Assembly: GCA_014376345.1 (NCBI GenBank)
Contig: JACMRS010000055.1
Location: 1-9,398, forward strand
Reading direction: 5' to 3'
Source of the DNA: Bacteroidia bacterium
GTDB taxonomy: Bacteria > Bacteroidota > Bacteroidia > NS11-12g > UBA955
DNA length: 9,398 bases
The notes below the pieces were generated by a model. The model saw only the letters and a list, made by a program, of their open reading frames with translations. It was not told where the DNA came from and ran no database searches. Of the stretch, positions 7,401 to 9,398 are shown one piece after another (within the stretch, counting starts at the first letter, position 1; every line of letters begins with the position of its first letter). A program made the translations under genes and the position numbers.

Positions 7401-7733
7401 GAAATGCTTCCTGAAAATATTGTATTGACAAGAGGAGACACCAAACTCGGTATGGCACAAGTTTATCAATCGTTTGGAATGCTAGCTGAAGCAGAAAAAG
7501 AACTTAGGGATTTGATGGTAACAGAAAAACAAAATCTTGTTTACTTTTCACAATTTATAGGTAGCTCTAAATTTACAGTTTATCATAAAAGTCTTACACA
7601 GCAATCATTACAATACCTTAATGGCATTGTTGAATCTGCTAGAAAATGGAACATGACTAAACTTGCTACTGAAAGTGAGGCATTGTTTAATAAGTATGAC
7701 AAAGCATTTAAAAACGAGCTAAATTATCGTTAA
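4446..7733 (+). CDS. DUF2723 membrane protein, candidate protein O-mannosyltransferase (TMEM260-related)
   Basis: The 1095-residue length is usual for Bacteroidota DUF2723 proteins. These are related to human TMEM260, a protein O-mannosyltransferase, so transfer of a sugar from a polyprenyl-phosphate donor to exported proteins is the likely role; donor and acceptor are inferred. After the first membrane segment (13-27) comes W34-D-C-G-E38, the acidic motif expected in the catalytic first loop of GT-C enzymes, then V-H50-P-P-G-A-P. Further hydrophobic segments lie at about 80-98, 116-133, 187-218, 228-247, 273-292, 302-322, 543-558, 566-584, 598-616 and 628-644. A hydrophilic stretch at 324-470 begins R-S-L-D-N-P-P-I-D-M-N and includes a likely coiled coil (429-461). 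N585-Q-P-P-F-E-P-R-E-R-D-Y is a family hallmark. The C-terminal soluble region (about 645-1095) starts with a conserved N681-G-D-N-D-T-Y-P-L-W and is probably helical, repeat-like near its end. ATG at 4446 or 4449 could start it. A terminator follows directly. Confidence 0.88.
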   Translation: MMKYKVLNNVTGWVMFIISLTVYMLTLEPSVSLWDCGEFISAAYKLQVVHPPGAPFFLLLGRIFTMFAPDKEHVAFAVNTMSAVVSALTVLFTFWITTHFARKMLVKTGEPDISNSIMIIGSGAVAALALTFSDSFWFSAVEGEVYAMSSAFTALTFWAMLKWEDSTTGIEAEGNRNHGIKSRYADKWLVIIAYIIGLAIGTHLLNLLVIPAIVFIYYFKKFEVTRNGLIISFIMGLVVLFFVQTGIIPGVPSLMKSMDIFFVNDLGFGFGSGIIFTLLLIIGGITAGIIISKKKGMRNLNLAFICFAYIILGYSSYAMVMVRSLDNPPIDMNNPADPINMLSYINREQYGDRPLLYGPYFNIPQDGENFIQKEKGDIYTKDSTTYRITGKKYDYEYAPEYCTYFPRMGDYGKENGAAGYRYWSSGNMNDIQNTIDQLQNQLRQTKDPEQRQKIAEEIRENELIKPTMLENISFFFSYQIGHMYIRYFMWNFVGRQNDQQGSSYNRIVDGNWISGIGIIDNARLGPQGKMPDSMKNNLGKNKFYFLPLILGLLGLYFHYKRGKKDAIVTLILFIFTGILINVFLNQPPFEPRERDYSLVGSFQTFCIWVGLGVLFIADQLRKKMNLKTAGIIATVVSILAAPVLMAKDGWDDHDRSGRRLGIDFAIDYLESCAPNAILFTNGDNDTYPLWFAQNVEGIRPDIRIINYNLLPTDWYSQVLKDKVYDSEPLPLTLTKADLAAGKNEYMQVDNTGMDPNKFYTLRSVLKDMLDKGNGLIKTLNFKINITPEDKKKIIANGVVPITDTALIVNEINFKLQGGRLSKGELVLLDLIATNAERGWERPIYFTTTSGSESFANLEAYFQLEGLTYRFVPIKTEGASRGNVPRTADDILYKNLMEKFRFSNIKDKKNFYLDDKATLVPNVLQNLFTQMAMDYANKYEKAKFDIANDSTILRSSPAEAQQLKSTLEKDMEMYKTRGVALLKRSHEMLPENIVLTRGDTKLGMAQVYQSFGMLAEAEKELRDLMVTEKQNLVYFSQFIGSSKFTVYHKSLTQQSLQYLNGIVESARKWNMTKLATESEALFNKYDKAFKNELNYR

Positions 7734-7742
7734 AAAATAAAG

Positions 7743-7773
7743 GAAGGCTGCAAATAAGGCAGCCTTCTTTTTT
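7743..7773 (+). terminator. Intrinsic terminator after the DUF2723 gene
   Basis: A perfect 9-bp stem (GAAGGCTGC at 7743-7751 with GCAGCCTTC at 7759-7767) encloses the loop AAATAAG and is followed by six Ts (7768-7773). It begins 9 bases after the DUF2723 stop and ends 11 bases before the rlmB ATG, so it also lies in the rlmB leader of any readthrough transcript. Confidence 0.88.
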
Positions 7774-7784
7774 ATATATTTAAT

Positions 7785-8534
7785 ATGAGACATTCAACAT
7801 TAATTTATGGCGTAAGGCCAATTATAGAAGCGATTAATTCAGGCGCTGTTTTCGAAAAAGTATATCTTCAGAACACAGTTGCAGGTCCGCAATTAAAGGA
7901 TCTTAAAAGTCTTCTAAATAAAAATGCAATTGCTTACAATGAGGTACCTCAGATTAAGCTTGACAAATTGGTTCAGTTTAAAAATCACCAAGGTGCAGTA
8001 GGATTAATATCGCCTGTTGGTTTTCAGGAAGTTGAAACTATATTACCGGAAATTCTGGCTTCAGGAAGAGCACCATTTTTTCTTGTTCTTGATAGAATAA
8101 CAGACGTTAGAAACTTTGGAGCTATTGCACGTACCGCAGAATGCGCCGGAGTGGATGCTATAATCGTTCCTATTAAAGAATCTGCAGCTGTTAATGAAGA
8201 TGCGATCAAAACATCTGCAGGTGCACTTCTTAAAATTCCTGTATGTAAAACAGCTTCACTTTTTAAAACAGTTAAGTTTCTTATCGACTCAGGAATTAAA
8301 GTTGTGGGAGCATCAGAAAAAGCTGAAACTGTGGTTTATAATGCTGATTTAACAGGACCATTAGCGATAGTTTTAGGTTCTGAAGAAGACGGCATTTCCA
8401 GAGAACTTTTAAAGCTTGTTGGCACGCTTGTAAAAATACCTTTACAGAAAGAGATTGCTTCTCTTAATGTATCTGTAGCAGCAGGCATTACAATGTTTGA
8501 AGCAGTAAGGCAAAACAGCCTGAAGGATAAATAA
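7785..8534 (+). CDS. rlmB: 23S rRNA (guanosine-2251-2'-O)-methyltransferase, SpoU/TrmH family
   Basis: A SAM-dependent enzyme that, by family assignment, methylates the ribose of G2251 in the P-loop of 23S rRNA during ribosome assembly. The 249-residue length fits RlmB. The small N-terminal RNA-binding domain (about 1-77) opens with S4-T-L-I-Y-G-V-R-P-I-I-E-A, like the 'YG.n.v.eal' opening of RlmB, and contains N67-H-Q-G-A-V. The SPOUT knot domain follows with all three motifs. Motif 1 is D103-R-I-T-D-V-R-N110-F-G-A-I-A-R116-T-A-E, with the conserved Asn and Arg. Motif 2 is I195-V-L-G-S-E-E-D-G-I-S-R. Motif 3 is S226-L-N-V-S-V-A-A-G-I with F-E-A-V-R-Q after it. A tRNA-targeting TrmH-family relative cannot be fully excluded, but the N-terminal domain favours RlmB. 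No promoter fits in the short gap after the upstream terminator. The stop lies 2 bases from the convergent gene. Confidence 0.92.
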   Translation: MRHSTLIYGVRPIIEAINSGAVFEKVYLQNTVAGPQLKDLKSLLNKNAIAYNEVPQIKLDKLVQFKNHQGAVGLISPVGFQEVETILPEILASGRAPFFLVLDRITDVRNFGAIARTAECAGVDAIIVPIKESAAVNEDAIKTSAGALLKIPVCKTASLFKTVKFLIDSGIKVVGASEKAETVVYNADLTGPLAIVLGSEEDGISRELLKLVGTLVKIPLQKEIASLNVSVAAGITMFEAVRQNSLKDK

Positions 8535-8536
8535 TT

Positions 8537-9398
8537 TTACAGTTTATCTTCAAAATAAAGGTACCCGAATCCATAACGGATGTAAAGGTCCCACACCTGC
8601 TGGCTTAATGCCATTGCTACTGTATATCCTATAAATATTACATGAAAAACCTTCATAGCTATTCCTGAAGTTTTCCAGGTTTGCAACAACAATCGACGGT
8701 ACTCAAAAAGACCGTAACCAATTATTAAACCGAAGAAAAGCCCCCAGTGGCGTGAAGTAAATGTATGAATATAATAATGCTGACTCATCAGGAATGACCA
8801 GCATACTGAGCAGAAAGCAAGCGCTAAAAAGATTCTGAAAGTCTGTAAATTTTCGCGTTTTACCCGTTTCAACCCAAGCAACATCAACACCAAAAACGAC
8901 CAACCGGGAATTAAGTAAAAACGCTCCATTCTGTTAAACCAAAGAAATGGAATTTCTAAATATTCTTTAAAAGTAAGTGCCCTGTGAAGTTCGCCTTTTG
9001 CAACACCTTTTACTCTGTCGGCAGCTGCATGGTTCATGTCTTCAAAAACCTTTGTCCAGGAACCGAAATGATGAAAATTCTGGTATAAATGAATGCTGAA
9101 TCCCAGTATCGGCATTGCTGCCAAAAGTAAATTCAAAGGCGTAAAAATCTTTCTTGTAAAAACCCAGGAAAAAGCAATTGTCATAATTGCCAGATAAGGA
9201 ACCGGCTCGAAAGAAATATTAATTATCGCTATATAAATAAGACAAAGTGCAGCTACAATTATCACCGGTTTATTCTCTGCCCGGTAATAAAGCAACATTA
9301 GCCAAACATAAAGCCACTTTAAGAGCTCTTCAAGCGTATGTTTATGCATACCGTCGGCCCAAGCAATAAAATAGTTAGACAGCACAATAATTGATGCA
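8537..9398 (-). CDS. Polytopic membrane protein, possible GT-C glycosyltransferase, 5'-truncated
   Basis: The frame stays open past the GTG at 9385 to the right edge (adding A-S-I-I), so the true start is outside the window and only the C-terminal part of about 286 residues is seen. Numbering from 9385, hydrophobic segments fall at about 23-34, 40-57, 62-75, 83-100, 160-171, 183-200, 213-226 and 245-260. Between them lies a hydrophilic loop (102-140) rich in His and charged residues (Q-N-F-H-H-F-G-S-W). A late loop reads S201-Q-H-Y-Y-I-H-T-F-T-S-R-H-W, similar in placement to the loops that precede the last membrane segments of GT39-like enzymes. Together with the segment pattern this suggests a GT-C fold acting on a polyprenyl-linked sugar. 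I recognise no diagnostic motif, and the catalytic first loop is missing. Another kind of multi-spanning membrane protein is possible. It runs convergent to rlmB, and no hairpin terminator separates them. Confidence 0.6.
   Translation of the reverse strand, partial: ASIIVLSNYFIAWADGMHKHTLEELLKWLYVWLMLLYYRAENKPVIIVAALCLIYIAIINISFEPVPYLAIMTIAFSWVFTRKIFTPLNLLLAAMPILGFSIHLYQNFHHFGSWTKVFEDMNHAAADRVKGVAKGELHRALTFKEYLEIPFLWFNRMERFYLIPGWSFLVLMLLGLKRVKRENLQTFRIFLALAFCSVCWSFLMSQHYYIHTFTSRHWGLFFGLIIGYGLFEYRRLLLQTWKTSGIAMKVFHVIFIGYTVAMALSQQVWDLYIRYGFGYLYFEDKL

Noticed and set aside
7775..7782. TATATTTA as a -7 promoter element for rlmB
   Set aside because: The start of transcription would fall at or after the ATG, there is no -33 element at the right distance, and the last consensus base is wrong.
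9383..9385. GTG at 9385 as the start of the right-edge minus-strand gene
   Set aside because: The frame is open to the edge with I-I-S-A upstream, and the known part lacks the N-terminal loop expected of a complete membrane enzyme.

Overview
The window looks like ordinary chromosome from an AT-rich member of the Bacteroidota. The evidence is as follows. Genes start without clear Shine-Dalgarno sites and after A-rich leaders. Three intergenic gaps carry a Bacteroidota-type promoter (about TTTG, 19-22 bases, TAnnTTTG). The small secreted protein has the typical 'NAQ' signal-peptide end. The gene content (DUF2723 membrane protein, short membrane-anchored phosphatidylserine decarboxylase, 420-residue glutamate dehydrogenase) also fits the phylum. 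I cannot name a genus.

Layout, left to right: (1) the 3' part of a large polytopic membrane protein of GT-C/GT39-like architecture with a long C-terminal extracytoplasmic region, cut by the left edge; (2) a promoter and a two-gene unit, gdhA (glutamate dehydrogenase) and psd (phosphatidylserine decarboxylase), 15 bases apart; (3) a promoter overlapping the end of psd, then a 119-residue secreted Thr/Ser/Ala-rich protein with two Cys/Lys clusters, closed by a strong 13-bp hairpin terminator; (4) an AT-rich gap with a promoter, then a 1095-residue DUF2723 membrane protein, a candidate protein O-mannosyltransferase of the TMEM260-related family, closed by a 9-bp hairpin terminator; (5) rlmB (23S rRNA 2'-O-methyltransferase), starting only 11 bases after that terminator's T-run; (6) on the minus strand, converging on rlmB with 2 bases between stop codons, the C-terminal part of another polytopic membrane protein that may also be a GT-C glycosyltransferase, cut by the right edge. 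No gap without a gene exceeds 259 bases.

The genes do not form one obvious pathway. Nitrogen assimilation (gdhA), phosphatidylethanolamine synthesis (psd) and ribosome modification (rlmB) are housekeeping. The recurring theme is envelope glycosylation: three of the seven genes are large membrane proteins with known or plausible lipid-linked-sugar glycosyltransferase architecture. The least explained item is the secreted Cys/Lys-cluster protein. I found no tRNA, rRNA, CRISPR array, insertion sequence, phage gene or defence system, and nothing that I would call a new multi-gene system.
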